Assembly: GCA_025055115.1 (NCBI GenBank) | Contig: JANWYJ010000058.1 | Coordinates: forward strand, 1 to 64,000 | DNA length: 64,000 nucleotides | Source: Gemmata sp. | GTDB lineage: Bacteria; Planctomycetota; Planctomycetia; Gemmatales; Gemmataceae | Direction: 5' to 3' | Part shown: in pieces, positions 35,125 to 44,299 of the stretch | How the letters are laid out: each line of letters opens with the position of its first letter | Numbering within the stretch: the first letter of the stretch is position 1 | Translations under genes and position numbers: made by a program | Notes under the pieces: model-generated | Told to the model about the DNA's origin: nothing | Databases searched by the model: none | The model's input: only the letters and a program-made list of their open reading frames with translations

Positions 35125-35168
35125 TCAGGACGCATCAGAAGTGACTGGTTCAGGAGCGGTCTTGTCCC
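35075..35168. repeat. 50-bp-period tandem duplication of the HU gene 3' end
   Basis: Copies at 35075-35118 and 35125-35168 are identical over 44 bp (TCAGGACGCATCAG...TTGTCCC). The right copy encodes the final residues and stop of the HU protein; the left copy lies beyond the stop and repeats the same codons and TGA. Confidence 0.95.
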
Positions 35169-35610
35169 CATGTTGGTTCGCTGATGGTTCGATCAACGAC
35201 TCGGTGGCCAGGTTGTGGTTGTTGCGCGGCAGAGTAACTTCTGCGGGTTTTTCCTCCGTGCTGGCAGTCCGGTTTTTGCGGGTTTTGGTTTTACGTTCGG
35301 GCAGGTGGGTACAATGGCGGACGCGCTCTTCCATTTCCTTGCCAGGTTGGAACGTCACGACGTTTTTCGCTTCCACGCTGACCGGATCGCCCGTTTTCGG
35401 ATTGCGGGCTTTCCGCGGCTTGCGTTGTTTGACTTCGAAGACTCCAAAGTTCCGCAACTCGATGCGACCTTCTTCCACGAGCGTGTCAATGATCGCCTCA
35501 AACGTCCACTGGACGATCTCTTTGGTGGCCAATTGCGTCAGGTTGCCCTTCATGAGCTTACTTTTGTTGGCCCGCTCGCAGATGGTCTTGACGATCTCTT
35601 TTTTAGTCAC
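35125..35610 (-). CDS. HU-family DNA-binding protein with long C-terminal tail
   Basis: 161 residues with a GTG start. Residues 1-~95 are a complete HU/IHF fold: [19 protein letters not shown], the [20 protein letters not shown] arm start, and [20 protein letters not shown] containing the DNA-intercalating arm. HU bends DNA and organises the nucleoid. The tail from ~96 (KTKTRKNR, then an acidic Ser/Thr/Pro region) is absent from typical 90-residue HU proteins. The last 14 codons lie in a duplicated segment. Confidence 0.93.
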   Translation of the reverse strand: MTKKEIVKTICERANKSKLMKGNLTQLATKEIVQWTFEAIIDTLVEEGRIELRNFGVFEVKQRKPRKARNPKTGDPVSVEAKNVVTFQPGKEMEERVRHCTHLPERKTKTRKNRTASTEEKPAEVTLPRNNHNLATESLIEPSANQHGDKTAPEPVTSDAS

Positions 35611-35710
35611 GAGAGTGGTCCCTCGGCGGGGTTGGACTCAGTATCGCCATGCGAGTGCTGATGCGCCTAAGTCTAGGCACGACACAGACTCACGTCAAGG
35701 AAATACCCGT

Positions 35711-36715
35711 CTACGCGTTGCGCACCAGGGCCAGCGCCAAGGCCACCAAGGCCGCTAGCACCAGCAGCCATTCGGGGCTTTGCCGCACTGCCCGCAACAG
35801 GGGAAGCAGCTCATAGGTTGCGGGGCGGGGGCGTGCGGCGACGGCCATGGTCCGCAACCGGACATACGCCCGTTGCAGTTCGTCGTAGCCGCGTTGCCAA
35901 TCCCGCGCGACTGATTGACGCTGCGAGGGAACCAGCAGGCGAACCAGGTGAACCGGATGCGACGACCGGACCAACGCCGCGACAACACTGCCCGGTCGGC
36001 CTGGCTCGCCGATGAGGCGCGCTACCCCCGGCACCGCGGCGCGGGCCAACTTCAGGGCCTGCAAAAAAGTGAACACCGCCACGGGGGTGGCGAGCGTTTC
36101 CCCCGGCGTGCCCAGAAATGGCCGCAACGCCTCCCAGGCTCGCAACGCCCGTCGTACCGTCGCCAAACGGCGGTAGATCGCCCGGCGGCTAATCGTCTTA
36201 ACAGTAATGTTTTTCGAGAGTTGAGTCGTTTCAGCCCATTCATTGGCCGCACGGAGAGGCGGGGACGGGCCGAACGTATCAAGTGTCGACTCGGGTTGCG
36301 GCGTTGGAGGAAGACGGTTGGTTGGAGTCTCCGCTTTTTCCCCGCGGGGGATTTCGGCTGGCTCCGAAAGAGTTCTTTCCGTAACTTCTTCGGCCACATA
36401 GACTTCTGCTTCGTCGTCGCCCTGATCGACAGCCAATGTGGCCAGTCCCAAACTGCGGTCGTAAGCCGCGCGAGCCTCGCGATCCGTCAGGCACACCAGC
36501 GCTTGGGCCAGGCGGTTCATCCCCTCGGTCACCAGTTCGGGATGCATCAGCTGGTGTGGGCGCAACCGCTCCATCCGTTCCATCACCCGCTCTTCGATAG
36601 CCGCGAACTCGCCGCAGCCTGGCGGTAAACCCAACAGGGTGTAGTGATCCGGAGGCCAGCTCCCCGGTGGAAGTTCCAACCACGCACACAAACGATCGTG
36701 AGCCGTTGCTGCCAA
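35711..36715 (-). CDS. Tail-anchored J-domain-like protein
   Basis: 334 residues from a TTG start. The N-terminal ~90 residues resemble a J domain (PPDHYTLLGLPPG, LAQALVCLTDREARAAYDRS), but the HPD catalytic tripeptide is absent, so Hsp70 stimulation is doubtful. A Pro/Glu-rich linker is followed by a helical region, and the C-terminus is a single membrane helix (WLLVLAALVALALALV). It is probably membrane-tethered with the J-like domain in the cytoplasm. Similar proteins occur in other planctomycetes without known function. Confidence 0.7.
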   Translation of the reverse strand: MAATAHDRLCAWLELPPGSWPPDHYTLLGLPPGCGEFAAIEERVMERMERLRPHQLMHPELVTEGMNRLAQALVCLTDREARAAYDRSLGLATLAVDQGDDEAEVYVAEEVTERTLSEPAEIPRGEKAETPTNRLPPTPQPESTLDTFGPSPPLRAANEWAETTQLSKNITVKTISRRAIYRRLATVRRALRAWEALRPFLGTPGETLATPVAVFTFLQALKLARAAVPGVARLIGEPGRPGSVVAALVRSSHPVHLVRLLVPSQRQSVARDWQRGYDELQRAYVRLRTMAVAARPRPATYELLPLLRAVRQSPEWLLVLAALVALALALVRNA

Positions 36716-36906
36716 GCGTTATTTCCTCAAGCCAATCACCACAGCCCTTTGGCCACCCGTGCCGGCCGAAAAACAGCGGATGCAGCATGTCCCGACCGCA
36801 TCATCCGTCGCTGGGCAACACGGCTTGTCCCATTTTGCCGAACCCGTTATAACCCTGCGCCGGTCTGTGGATAGGTGTGGTGAAGAAACCAGAGTACGGC
36901 AACGCC

Positions 36907-38937
36907 ATGCGCAACTTCCGGCGAAGCATCGGGTTTTCCTGGCCGTATCGACGGCAGTTCGTGGCATCGGTCGTGTGTGCCCTCATCGTCGCTATTCTCT
37001 GGAGTGTGAATCTCTCAGCGATTTTCCCGGTGCTGAAGATTCTCAGCACCAAAAAAAACCTGCACCAATGGGTGGATGAAGAGATCGCCAAACATCAGGA
37101 GGAACGCGATAAACGCAAGTTCGAGGTCGAAAAGCTCAATTGGGCCCTTCAAGACTTGGAGCGGCAACCGTCCACGCCCGAACGGGAGAAGCTGCAACGG
37201 GGTTATACCGCCAGCCTGGCTATCAATACCGACGAACTCAATTACCACGCCGATTGGGATTACCGCTATCAGTGGCTGCGGGCCAAGATCATCCGCCACA
37301 TGCCGACGGACTTATTCGAAACCTTCGTGTGGATTATGGCCGCGGTGTTGGTGTGTGTGATTATCAAGGGCATTTTTGAATTTTTTCACGAATCACTGGT
37401 GGGTCGCGTCACCCATCGCACGCTGTTTGATTTGCGCAATGCGTTTTTTCGGCGGGTGGTTCGTCAGGATGTGCGGCAAACGCAACAGACGGGAACCAGC
37501 GACCTGATGTCTCGCTTTACGACCGACACTGAGCAGGTCGGCCAGGGGCTGAAGGTTCTCTATGGTCGGGTGATCGCCGAACCGCTGAAGGCGGTGGCGT
37601 GTTTTGTGGCGGCGTGCCTGATCAGTTGGCAACTGACGGTTGTCTTTGTGGTGATTGTGCCGCTAGCGCTGTATGTGCTGACGAAGGTGAGCAAGGCGAT
37701 GCGCAAGGCCGCCCGGCGCGTCTTGGAGCGCATGTCGGCCATGTACAAGATTTTACGCGAAACACTCGATGGCCTGCGTGTCGTCAAGGGGTTTACGCGC
37801 GAAGCCCACGAACGCCGCCGTTTCCATGCCGCCAATCGCGAATTCTACCGCAAAGCCATGCGTTTGGTGAACCTTGATGCCTTCACCAATCCAGCGATTG
37901 AGGTCCTGGTGATTCTGGCGGTGGCGGTGGCGTTGTCGGCCGGGGTGTATCTGGTCGTCACCGGTTCGACGCATATTGGCATCTTCCGCATGTGCGCCCA
38001 ACCGTTGAGCTTCGAGACGCTGCTGCAGTTTTATGTATTTCTGGCCGCGATTGCCGACCCAGTCCGCAAGCTCTCCAGTGTGTACGCCAAATTGCAATCT
38101 GCGGAAGCCGCTTCGGCACGCATCTTTGAAGTCTACGATCGCGAACCGACCATTCGTGCTAACCCCGAGGGACCGCGCTTAACCACGGTGGCTAAACGCA
38201 TCGACTTCCGCCATGTCTGCTTTTCCTACAACCCCGCGTCGGAAGAACCGACTCTCGACAACATCTCGTTCACCGTTCAGGCCGGAGAAACCATTGCCGT
38301 GGTGGGGAGCAACGGTTGTGGGAAAACGACACTGTTGGCGTTATTGCCGCGGTTTTTCGATCCCGATTCCGGCGCTGTTCTCATCGACGGTGTCAATCTC
38401 CGCACCGCCCATCTGCGTTCGCTCCGCAAACTCATTGGCCTGGTCACCCAAGATACGCAGCTATTCGACGATACAGTTTTTGCCAACATCGCCTACGGGA
38501 AGCCGGGAGCGACCCGGGCCGAAGTGATCGAAGCCGCCAAAAAAGCCCGTGCCCACGCCTTCATCGAGAAAAAAGAACGCGGTTACGATGAACCGATGGG
38601 TGTCGCCGGGGCGAACTTCTCGGGTGGCGAGCGGCAAAAAATCGCCCTCGCCCGTGCTATCCTCCGCGATCCGCAAATTCTCATTCTCGACGAATTCACT
38701 AGCGCCATCGACGCTCAAAGTGAAGCCGACATTCAAGAGACCCTCAAAGAATTCGTCAAAGGTCGAACCACGTTCCTCATCACCCACAAATTGCACACGG
38801 TACCCGAACTGGCCCACCGCATCGTGATGATGGATGCGGGCAAGGTTCTGGATGTCGGGACGCATAGCGAACTGATGGCCCGCTGTGAGGCCTACCGCCG
38901 CCTGTTCGAATCGGCTCAGTTGTGGAAAGCCGCATGA
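36907..38937 (+). CDS. ABC exporter (MsbA-like, fused permease-ATPase)
   Basis: 676 residues from the ATG at 36907. A first helix (residues ~18-40) is followed by a periplasmic region of ~100 residues containing a Lys/Glu coiled coil, larger than in MsbA. The rest of the six-helix ABC_membrane domain and a C-terminal NBD follow: Walker A VGSNGCGKTT, signature FSGGERQKIALARAIL, Walker B ILILDEFTSAID, and ITHKLHT switch. It probably works as a homodimer exporting a lipid or glycolipid. It is translationally coupled (ATGA overlap) to a GT39-like glycosyltransferase, supporting a role in envelope lipid or saccharide export. Confidence 0.92.
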   Translation: MRNFRRSIGFSWPYRRQFVASVVCALIVAILWSVNLSAIFPVLKILSTKKNLHQWVDEEIAKHQEERDKRKFEVEKLNWALQDLERQPSTPEREKLQRGYTASLAINTDELNYHADWDYRYQWLRAKIIRHMPTDLFETFVWIMAAVLVCVIIKGIFEFFHESLVGRVTHRTLFDLRNAFFRRVVRQDVRQTQQTGTSDLMSRFTTDTEQVGQGLKVLYGRVIAEPLKAVACFVAACLISWQLTVVFVVIVPLALYVLTKVSKAMRKAARRVLERMSAMYKILRETLDGLRVVKGFTREAHERRRFHAANREFYRKAMRLVNLDAFTNPAIEVLVILAVAVALSAGVYLVVTGSTHIGIFRMCAQPLSFETLLQFYVFLAAIADPVRKLSSVYAKLQSAEAASARIFEVYDREPTIRANPEGPRLTTVAKRIDFRHVCFSYNPASEEPTLDNISFTVQAGETIAVVGSNGCGKTTLLALLPRFFDPDSGAVLIDGVNLRTAHLRSLRKLIGLVTQDTQLFDDTVFANIAYGKPGATRAEVIEAAKKARAHAFIEKKERGYDEPMGVAGANFSGGERQKIALARAILRDPQILILDEFTSAIDAQSEADIQETLKEFVKGRTTFLITHKLHTVPELAHRIVMMDAGKVLDVGTHSELMARCEAYRRLFESAQLWKAA

Positions 38938-40484
38938 GTGCCGAACCCTGCCGCGCTGACGCTTCACGACCCTGTCCGTACTGGCCGCACGCCTTCAGGT
39001 TCCCAGATCGGTGGTGGTGGCCCGTCGTGGGCGGGTGTGGCGTGTTGCTTCTGTTCTTCTACCAACTGGGTCAGCGCGATCTGGTGAGCAGCCACGAAGC
39101 CCGGGCGGCGCAACATGCCCAACGGATGCTGGATACGGGCGACTGGGGGCTGCCCACCCTCTTCGATGGGCAAACCGATTTCCAGAAACCCCCCGGCTAC
39201 TATTGGATGGTCGCCCTTGTGGGCCGGCTCAACGGCGGGCACGTTTCACCCTGGGTGGCGCGCTGCCCAGCGGCGGCGAGTGCCGCCGTCACAGTGTGGC
39301 TGGTGTATGTTTTCCTGCGCCGGGAAGGCTATCGCTGCGGGGCGTTCTGGGCGGCCATGGCCTTAGCCACCGCCAATCACTTCGTTGCCATCGGCCGTAC
39401 TGCCCGCATCGACGTACCGCTCACGGCCGCCATCACGATAGCCCTTGTGACATTTTTCACAACCGAACGCCACTTCGCCACCAAAAGTCGTTGGTCCGCC
39501 ATGAAGCGCATAATCGGTTGGGTGGTGGCCGCGCTGGCGGGCGGCTGGGCTGTCTTGCTGAAAGGTCCGGTGGCGCTTGCGCTACTGGGTGCGGTGGCAG
39601 CGATGTACTATCTGCTGGAACGGCGGTGGCCCCCGATCGGGTTACTGCTTGTCAGTGGGGCGGTGGTGAGCTTGGTGGCGTTGCCGTGGTTTATTTGGGC
39701 GAACCAAGTGACCGAGGGCGAATGGGTTCGCGTGTTCGTCTGGTACCACAACGTGGCCCGCTTCACGGGAGAGTCGGAGGCGTTGGCTTCTCATCCGTGG
39801 TGGTACTACGGTCCGCGCTTGACGTTGGCTCTGTTGCCGTGGTCCGTTCCACTGGTGCCGCTTTTGGTGTGGGCCGTGCGTAGCGGGGTTGGCTGGCATG
39901 ATCATGTCGTCCGCTTCGGGCTGATATGGCTGGTGGCGATGGTGGCGATGTTGTCGGCGGCGCAATTCAAGCGGGCGGATTATCTGCTGCCGGCGTTCCC
40001 TGGAGCCGCGATCGTGCTGGGCTGCACAGCCGAACGATGGCTGTATACCCATCCATCCCGTCGCGCAGCACAGTGGCTGCCGGTGGCAGCGGTGGTGCTT
40101 GTTGCCGCCGGATGGGCCATCGGGCCGATCCTGTGGTGGGTGGTGGAACCGCAACAGGCGGCGCGCCACGCGAAGAAGCCGTTTGCCGCGGCGATCCGTG
40201 CCCACGCCCCACAACCGCAACCGATTCTACTTTTCCGCACCGAGTCGCACCTGCTGACCTTCCATCTCGGCATGCCGGTTCATACGCTGGTCGAATGGGG
40301 CGCGTTGAAAGAATGGTTCTCAGCCCCGGGTGAGCATACGGTGGTGATGCCGCCCGAATACGCTGCCGCAGCGGAACAGATCACCGGACGCAAGCTGGTG
40401 CCGGTGGTTTCGCTGGCAGAATGTTTGGCCGTTCCCCCCTCGCGCCCGTTGGTGTGCTGGCGGACCGCGCCGACGTGCCCCTGA
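38934..40484 (+). CDS. GT39/ArnT-like membrane glycosyltransferase
   Basis: 516 residues; the ATG overlaps the exporter stop by four bases. About 10-12 membrane helices. The N-terminal loop has the PMT_2/ArnT motif DLVSSHEARAAQHAQRML and TLFDGQTDFQKPPGYYWMVA; the acidic residue in SHE is the catalytic-base position. It would use a polyprenyl-phosphate sugar to modify a periplasmic acceptor, perhaps the lipid carried by the upstream exporter. Acceptor and sugar unknown. Confidence 0.88.
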   Translation: MSAEPCRADASRPCPYWPHAFRFPDRWWWPVVGGCGVLLLFFYQLGQRDLVSSHEARAAQHAQRMLDTGDWGLPTLFDGQTDFQKPPGYYWMVALVGRLNGGHVSPWVARCPAAASAAVTVWLVYVFLRREGYRCGAFWAAMALATANHFVAIGRTARIDVPLTAAITIALVTFFTTERHFATKSRWSAMKRIIGWVVAALAGGWAVLLKGPVALALLGAVAAMYYLLERRWPPIGLLLVSGAVVSLVALPWFIWANQVTEGEWVRVFVWYHNVARFTGESEALASHPWWYYGPRLTLALLPWSVPLVPLLVWAVRSGVGWHDHVVRFGLIWLVAMVAMLSAAQFKRADYLLPAFPGAAIVLGCTAERWLYTHPSRRAAQWLPVAAVVLVAAGWAIGPILWWVVEPQQAARHAKKPFAAAIRAHAPQPQPILLFRTESHLLTFHLGMPVHTLVEWGALKEWFSAPGEHTVVMPPEYAAAAEQITGRKLVPVVSLAECLAVPPSRPLVCWRTAPTCP

Positions 40485-40505
40485 ATTCCAGCATCTCATC
40501 GATTT

Positions 40506-41390
40506 ATGAGTAAACACGCGGCTCGCGACGGTCTGAGCGTCGTCATCCCGGCCCATAACGCGGCCGCGGCCCTCGATCGGGTGCTGCCGGCCTGGGGGGC
40601 GGTGTTACCCACGCTCCAGCGACCGTTTGAAATCATCGTTGTCGACGACGGCAGCACCGACACAACGCCTGCCGTTTTGGGCCGGCGGCTCGCCACTGTG
40701 CCGCATCTGCGTGTGCTGCAACATTCGACGCGGCAAGGATTTGGGGCTTGCCTCCGCACAGCGTTGCCCGAGGTGAAGTATCCTTTGTTGCTTTATGCGG
40801 GAGTCGATTACCCCTACACGCCCACCGACATTCGCCCGATGTTGGAACGAATTGAGCTACGCGATGAAATCTTCGGTCGCCCCCCGGACCTCATCAGTGG
40901 GATGCGCGCGGGGCGCCAACGGCCCTGGATCGTCAAGTGGCTGGGGCGAGTCTGGAATCTGTTTTGGCGACTATTCGCGGGGCTGCCGCTGAGTGAACCG
41001 ATGCCGTGGTATGGTTGGCGGTCGTGGTGGAACCGGTTGTGGACACGATGGATTTACGGTGTGCCCTTAGCAGATGTGAATAGCGCTTTCAAACTCTGGC
41101 GGACCGCCTTTCTCCGCCGCTTCCCCATTCAATCGGATGGCGATTTTGTTCACACGGAATTAGTGGCCAAAGCGACGTTTCTGACGAGTATCATGGATGA
41201 AATGCCGCTATCGTGGAAAGCGGACCCGCTGCCGCCGCTGTTTCTGGTGCCCCAGGATCGCCGCCGGGTGTTTTCGCAGCCACAGTTTACGCACGAATCT
41301 GAAACGCCGCGCGACGGGGTCTCGACGACGGCGGCCTCCGCCCCCGTAGCGAACGGGGAGTCGAGTTCGTCGCCTGTTCCCACAACGTGA
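40506..41390 (+). CDS. Glycosyltransferase family 2
   Basis: 294 residues. GT-A fold with SVVIPAHNAAAALDRVL, IIVVDDGSTDTTP (nucleotide-sugar binding) and YPYTPTD at the DxD-like position. The central part has tryptophan-rich amphipathic helices (KWLGRVWNLFWRLFAGLP), suggesting membrane association, like polyprenol-phosphate sugar synthases. Such an enzyme would supply the donor used by the GT39-like protein upstream. A hydrophilic Ser/Thr-rich tail ends the protein. It overlaps the next gene by four bases (GTGA). Confidence 0.87.
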   Translation: MSKHAARDGLSVVIPAHNAAAALDRVLPAWGAVLPTLQRPFEIIVVDDGSTDTTPAVLGRRLATVPHLRVLQHSTRQGFGACLRTALPEVKYPLLLYAGVDYPYTPTDIRPMLERIELRDEIFGRPPDLISGMRAGRQRPWIVKWLGRVWNLFWRLFAGLPLSEPMPWYGWRSWWNRLWTRWIYGVPLADVNSAFKLWRTAFLRRFPIQSDGDFVHTELVAKATFLTSIMDEMPLSWKADPLPPLFLVPQDRRRVFSQPQFTHESETPRDGVSTTAASAPVANGESSSSPVPTT

Positions 41391-42781
41391 CGCGGATTCT
41401 GTTTATCACCGGTAAATTGGCCGAACCGGCCCTACGGCGTGTCTTGGAAGAACTGGCGCCCAAAGCCGGGTTTGAAGCCCATGTCGCGGTGCTGCCGATC
41501 ACGGTCGCCGCTTTGATGACCACACCGTGGATCGCGCGGCACCTCCCCCCCCTCCCGAAACCCTTCGATCGCGTTGTGCTGCCAGGTTTCTGCCGCGGTG
41601 AGGTCGACGAAGTCGCCCAAGCCGTCGGTGCCCCGGTCGTTCGCGGACCGGTCGATCTCCGCGATCTGCCCGAATTTTTCGGTTCCCGCAGCGGTCCGCC
41701 GCCGGGTTATGGGGCTTTCGACATCGAGATTGTGGCCGAAATTAACCACGCCCCGACCAAACCACTGGCCACGATTCTTCGCGAAGCCGAGCACTACCGC
41801 ACCAGCGGCGCGGATGTCATCGACCTGGGCTGCGATCCGGGAGCCACCTGGACAGCCGTCGGCACAGCCGTCCGGGCGTTACGGAACGAAGGTTTCCGCG
41901 TCTCGATTGATAGTTTCAACCCCCAGGAAGTGGATGCTGCCCTGGCCGCTGGGGCCGAATTGGTGCTGAGTGTCAATAGTGCGAATGTGGAGTCTGCCCG
42001 GCAGTGGCACGCCCACTATCCCGATGTGGAAGTGGTCGCCATTCCCGATACACCGACAAACCTCGACAGCCTGGCCCGCACGGTGGAGCGTCTGCAGGAC
42101 ATTGGCATCCGTTATCGGCTCGACCCGATTCTGGAACCCATCGGCTTTGGTTTTGCGGCATCCTTGGGGCGGTACATCGCCACGCGGCAACGCTTCCCCG
42201 ACGCGGAAATGCTCATGGGCGTTGGCAATCTCACCGAGCTGACCGATGCCGATTCCGCAGGAATCAACGTACTATTGGCCGGATTCTGCCAGGAATTGGG
42301 AATTCGCAGTATCTTGACTACCGAAGTGATCAATTGGGCACGGTCTGCGGTCCGCGAGTTCGACTTGGCCCGGCGACTGGTTCACTATGCGGTGCGCAAC
42401 AAAGTCCTACCGAAACGCCTGGAACCGAACCTAGTGCTGCTCCGCGATCCGAAAGTGTACGAACAAGGGGAGGAAACGCTGCGCGACCTGGCCCAGCGCA
42501 TCACGGATCGGAATTACCGCATTTTCGCGGAACGCGGGGAAATCCATATCCTCAATGGTTCCCTGTACTTACACGGAACCGATCCGTTTGCACTCTTTGC
42601 GCAATTGGCCGCGGCCGACCCCAAGCTCGATCCGTCGCATGCCTTTTATCTGGGTTACGAATTCGCCAAAGCCGTCACCGCCCTGACGTTGGGCAAGAAC
42701 TACACGCAGGATCAAGCGTTACGCTGGGGCTTCCTCACCGTTGCCGAGACCAGTCACCGAAATGCCACACGCCCGGAGTAA
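41387..42781 (+). CDS. DUF6513/dihydropteroate-synthase-like protein
   Basis: 464 residues, GTG start overlapping the previous stop. The N-terminal ~120 residues match DUF6513 (RILFITGKLAEPALRRVLEE, VVLPGFCRGEV). The rest is a DHPS-type TIM barrel: EINHAPTKPLATILREAEHY, GADVIDLGCDPGATW, RVSIDSFNPQEVDAAL, LVLSVNSANVESA. This DHPS-related family is found with tetrahydromethanopterin genes in archaea, methylotrophs and planctomycetes. The role is therefore likely in pterin cofactor synthesis, in keeping with beta-RFAP synthase at 49591-50532. It is probably not the folate DHPS itself. Confidence 0.85.
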   Translation: MTRILFITGKLAEPALRRVLEELAPKAGFEAHVAVLPITVAALMTTPWIARHLPPLPKPFDRVVLPGFCRGEVDEVAQAVGAPVVRGPVDLRDLPEFFGSRSGPPPGYGAFDIEIVAEINHAPTKPLATILREAEHYRTSGADVIDLGCDPGATWTAVGTAVRALRNEGFRVSIDSFNPQEVDAALAAGAELVLSVNSANVESARQWHAHYPDVEVVAIPDTPTNLDSLARTVERLQDIGIRYRLDPILEPIGFGFAASLGRYIATRQRFPDAEMLMGVGNLTELTDADSAGINVLLAGFCQELGIRSILTTEVINWARSAVREFDLARRLVHYAVRNKVLPKRLEPNLVLLRDPKVYEQGEETLRDLAQRITDRNYRIFAERGEIHILNGSLYLHGTDPFALFAQLAAADPKLDPSHAFYLGYEFAKAVTALTLGKNYTQDQALRWGFLTVAETSHRNATRPE

Positions 42782-43087
42782 TCCCCTCGCCCAACCTGGG
42801 GACTGCACGGAGCCGGCGTGGGCCTTATGCTTCGCCTCACCCCCACGTGGATGACGCCAAGCCAGGTTGGTGGCCACTTGATCTCGAAAACCTGCGCACA
42901 CTTCGTGTCGCCGCCGCGCACACTTCGTGTCGCCGCCGCGGTGGATAGTGCCGCACGCCAAGGTGCATCGATCCTTGCTACCAGGAAATACGGCCATCCC
43001 TTGGCTCACCCAGTATTATGGCGTAGATTAAAGAAACCCTCCGGCGGCTCGTGTGGGCCGCTCAATCCTTTCTTCGAGGATGCACCG
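42782..43087. other. Intergenic region with a short tandem repeat
   Basis: No coding frame of note. GCGCACACTTCGTGTCGCCGCC is tandemly repeated at 42894-42915 and 42916-42937. The promoter for the thioredoxin-like gene should lie within ~150 bp of 43088; TATTATGGCG-like sequence occurs near 43014 but no clear partner -35 was found. Confidence 0.5.
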
Positions 43088-44230
43088 ATGCGCCTACTTT
43101 GTGCCGCCCTGTTATCGCTGGCTTGCGGTCTGTGGGTCGCGTTCGCCGACGACAAAAAGGCGAACGAACCCCACAACGACCGGGCCGCGAAGTTGGCCGA
43201 ATTGAAGAAGAAGTACGAGACGACCTTCAACGAACTGCGCGAACGGTTCGCCAAAGCCGAACCCGCGGATCGCCGCGGCATCCAAGCCGAGATTCGTGAA
43301 GAAACCCTGCTGATGATCAGCAAAGCCATCAAAATTGCGGAAGAAAACCCGAAAGACGCCGTCGCATTCGACGCCGTGGCCTTCATTTTGGAAAAAGGCG
43401 GCATGGTGGGAGTTGATGGCCCCGACATCGCCAAAGCGGTCCAGATTCTGGGTGAACATCACGTCGCCAATCCCAAGGTGAAAGACTTCCTCCTGCTGGC
43501 GCTCAACATGGGCGAAGCTGGAGAGAAGTTGCTCAAGGCCGTCAGCGAAAAGGCCACCGACAACGAAGCCAAAGGCATGGCCTTGTTCCTCCGCGGCTAC
43601 CTCAAAGCGCAAAACATCAACGACGACGCCAATGAGGCCGTGGTAGCCGCACAAGTCAAAGAGGCCACCGAGCTACTCGAACAAGCCATGAAACTGGCCC
43701 CCACGATGAAAGTCGGCCGTAGCGGCCAGACCATTGCCGATTTCGCCAAACGGGAAATCGATAGCCTCACAGCGATTCTGTCCCTGGGAATTGGCAAACC
43801 TGCGCCGGATGTCACGTCCAAACTTCTCGATGGCAAAGAGGTGAAGCTCTCCGACTACAAAGGCAAAGTGGTGCTTCTGGACATTTGGGCTACCTGGTGC
43901 GGGCCATGCCGAGCCATGATCCCCCACGAACGCGAACTGGTCAAAAAACTCAAGGACAAACCATTTGTGCTGATCAGCGTCAGTGCCGACGACAAGAAAG
44001 AAACCCTCGAAAAATTCCTGGAAAAAGAGGAAATGCCCTGGGTTCACTGGTGGAACGATGGTCCACGCAGCGAAGTGCTGACCAAGTACCGGGTCCGCGC
44101 CTTCCCCACACTCTACATCATTGATCACAACGGCATCATCAAGCACAAGTGGATCGGTAATCCCGGCAATGACAAGATCGACGCAGCGATCGAAGAACTG
44201 GTCAAAGTCGCTGAGAAAGCGAAAGGCTAA
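43088..44230 (+). CDS. TlpA/ResA-like exported thioredoxin with helical N-domain
   Basis: 380 residues from the ATG at 43088. Signal peptide MRLLCAALLSLACGLWVAFA. Residues ~25-235 form a Lys/Glu-rich helical domain (TPR-like). The C-terminal ~140 residues are an AhpC-TSA/Redoxin-type thioredoxin fold: GKPAPDVTSKLLDGKEVKLS, LLDIWATWCGPCRAMIPHER with the redox WCGPC, FPTLYIIDHNG. It is predicted to reduce or isomerise disulfides on exported proteins. The two-domain layout is common among planctomycete secreted thioredoxins. Confidence 0.92.
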   Translation: MRLLCAALLSLACGLWVAFADDKKANEPHNDRAAKLAELKKKYETTFNELRERFAKAEPADRRGIQAEIREETLLMISKAIKIAEENPKDAVAFDAVAFILEKGGMVGVDGPDIAKAVQILGEHHVANPKVKDFLLLALNMGEAGEKLLKAVSEKATDNEAKGMALFLRGYLKAQNINDDANEAVVAAQVKEATELLEQAMKLAPTMKVGRSGQTIADFAKREIDSLTAILSLGIGKPAPDVTSKLLDGKEVKLSDYKGKVVLLDIWATWCGPCRAMIPHERELVKKLKDKPFVLISVSADDKKETLEKFLEKEEMPWVHWWNDGPRSEVLTKYRVRAFPTLYIIDHNGIIKHKWIGNPGNDKIDAAIEELVKVAEKAKG

Positions 44231-44255
44231 GGTCCGCGCGAAGGCTTGGGCTGAC

Positions 44256-44281
44256 AACCGCGGGGGTTCGCCTCCGCGGTT
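44256..44281 (+). terminator. Stable hairpin with TTCG loop
   Basis: AACCGCGGGGG (44256-44266) pairs with CCTCCGCGGTT (44271-44281), ten Watson-Crick pairs and one G-T, closing a TTCG tetraloop. It lies 25 bp after the thioredoxin stop and 18 bp before pabB. Only a short T-rich stretch (GGTCGTTAT) follows. Likely terminator or mRNA 3'-end stabiliser; it could also fold across the pabB leader. Confidence 0.65.
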
Positions 44282-44299
44282 GGTCGTTATACTGCCGGT

